Shown here: positions 63,084-64,000 of the stretch, one piece after another
Position numbering within the stretch: the stretch's first letter is position 1
How the letters are laid out: each line of letters starts with the position of its first letter
NCBI GenBank assembly: GCA_047495785.1
Contig: JBLDXI010000021.1
Location: forward strand, 248,001-312,000
Length of the DNA stretch: 64,000 bases
From: Lepidodermella squamata
Taxonomy: Eukaryota > Gastrotricha
Direction of reading: 5' to 3'
The notes under the pieces: generated by a model
What the model was told of the DNA's origin: nothing
What the model saw: only the letters and a program-made list of their open reading frames with translations
The model's database searches: none
Translations under genes and position numbers: made by a program

Positions 63084-64000
63084 ATGAGTAGCTCAGAAGA
63101 AGTTTCATGGATATCGTGGTTTTGCGGGCTTCGCGGCAACGAATTTTTCTGCGAAGTCGACGAAGATTACATTCAGGACAAGTTCAACCTTACGGGGCTG
63201 AACGAACAAGTGCCTCATTACCGCCAGGCGCTGGACATGATTCTCGACCTCGAACCTGAGGACGATTACGAGGACAACCCGGCTCAGTCTGACCTGATTG
63301 AGCAAGCTGCTGAGATGCTGTACGGGCTCATTCACGCGCGTTACATCGTGACGAACCGAGGAATCGCTCAAATGGTGGAGAAATGGACGAATGGCGACTT
63401 CGGTTTTTGCCCTCGTGTCTACTGTGAAAATCAGCAGGTGCTTCCAATCGGATTGTCTGACGTACCTGGTGAAATGATGGTTGGTTTTATTTCTCATAAT
63501 TCGCCTAATATTTTTCGAATTTTTCAAAATCACTGAAATACCAAAAACTGAGAGAGCTGATTTTCTCGTTTTTATTCCGGAATTTTTTTGTCTATTTAGG
63601 TGAAGCTGTATTGCCCTCGGTGCATGGACATTTTCAACCCGAAATCGAGCCGGCACCAGCACATCGACGGCGCGTATTTCGGGACGGGATTCCCTCATAT
63701 GCTCTTTTTCGTCCACCCGGAGTACCGCCCGAAACGCCCCACTCAACAATTCGTGCCTCGCCTCTACGGCTTCAAGATCCACCCGGTGGCCTACCAGTTG
63801 CAGTACCAGGCCGCTGCCAACTTCAAATTCCCAGTCAGAGCGTTGTACCCCGCCGGGGCGAGCGGTAACGCGGGTACCTCGGTAGCCGGTGGCAACGGCG
63901 GCCCAGCAGCCAGTGCTTCGACAGGAGCCGGAGCAGCGGCAGCGGGCCCAGTCGACCCTATCGCAGCGACCCGTCGAATGGTAGACGGCGCGGGGGCACC
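63084..64000 (+). CDS. CSNK2B: casein kinase 2 regulatory subunit beta (3' end outside window)
   Basis: Exons 63084..63479 and 63600..64000 give 265 visible residues, and the frame is still open at the right edge. The N-terminus [20 protein letters not shown] contains the autophosphorylation site. The acidic loop is [16 protein letters not shown]. The zinc-binding cysteines are CPRVYC and CPRCMD. The dimer/alpha-binding segment [20 protein letters not shown] is near-identical to other animals. The conserved body ends at about residue 208 ([11 protein letters not shown]). After that comes an Ala/Gly/Ser-rich extension of at least 55 residues that is absent from the 215-residue vertebrate form; it may be the true tail or read into an unspliced intron. 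The beta subunit dimerises and tethers two CK2 catalytic subunits. Confidence 0.95.

Overview
This window is nuclear DNA from a small-genome bilaterian invertebrate. The genes carry many short GT-AG introns, often about 50 bases, with T-rich acceptors ending in TTTAG or TTTCAG, and polyadenylation signals are AATAAA. Every recognisable protein is metazoan: a LIM-homeodomain factor, Topors, PRRC2, stomatin/MEC-2, dynamin and major vault protein. Major vault protein, MORN5 and a tektin-like protein argue against Drosophila or Caenorhabditis, which lack some or all of them, and imply an animal with flagellated sperm or other motile cilia. A tardigrade or another compact-genome protostome would fit, but the sequence alone does not settle the phylum. 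No bacterial, viral or CRISPR features were seen.

Layout. 1-2110 (-): N-terminal half of a secreted or membrane receptor with two EGF-like modules and three fibronectin III modules, cut by the left edge. 3217-10327 (-): three genes in tandem, DHX15/PRP43 helicase, farnesyl/geranylgeranyl-transferase alpha and TTI1, each about 140 bases from the next and operon-like. 10440-11060: reverse-transcriptase relic of a LINE. 11456-14505 (+): tektin-like protein and MORN5, both axonemal. 14994-15457 (-): V-ATPase subunit G. 18797-23580 (+): dynamin, with an in-frame 42-base cassette exon in its proline-rich tail. 24.1-34.2 kb: a gene-poor stretch holding a second LINE relic, an old tandem duplication, a long inverted repeat and a possible integrase relic. 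34227-43037 (+): a 2,546-residue PRRC2/nocte-like protein rich in glutamine. 44323-45923 (-): stomatin/MEC-2 family protein. 47795-51036 (-): Lhx2/9-apterous-type LIM-homeodomain factor, flanked by long non-coding DNA. 55829-58810 (-): major vault protein. 61133-62885 (+): Topors. 63084-64000 (+): casein kinase 2 beta, cut by the right edge.

How the genes relate. Most are housekeeping genes with no shared pathway. Three groupings stand out. The DHX15-FNTA-TTI1 trio has operon-like spacing. The tektin-like and MORN5 genes lie head to tail and probably act in the same sperm or ciliary axoneme. Topors and CK2 beta are 198 bases apart on one strand. Exon models were built by hand from splice motifs; total coding lengths of the complete genes divide by three and the joins restore conserved family sequence, but no transcript data were available.
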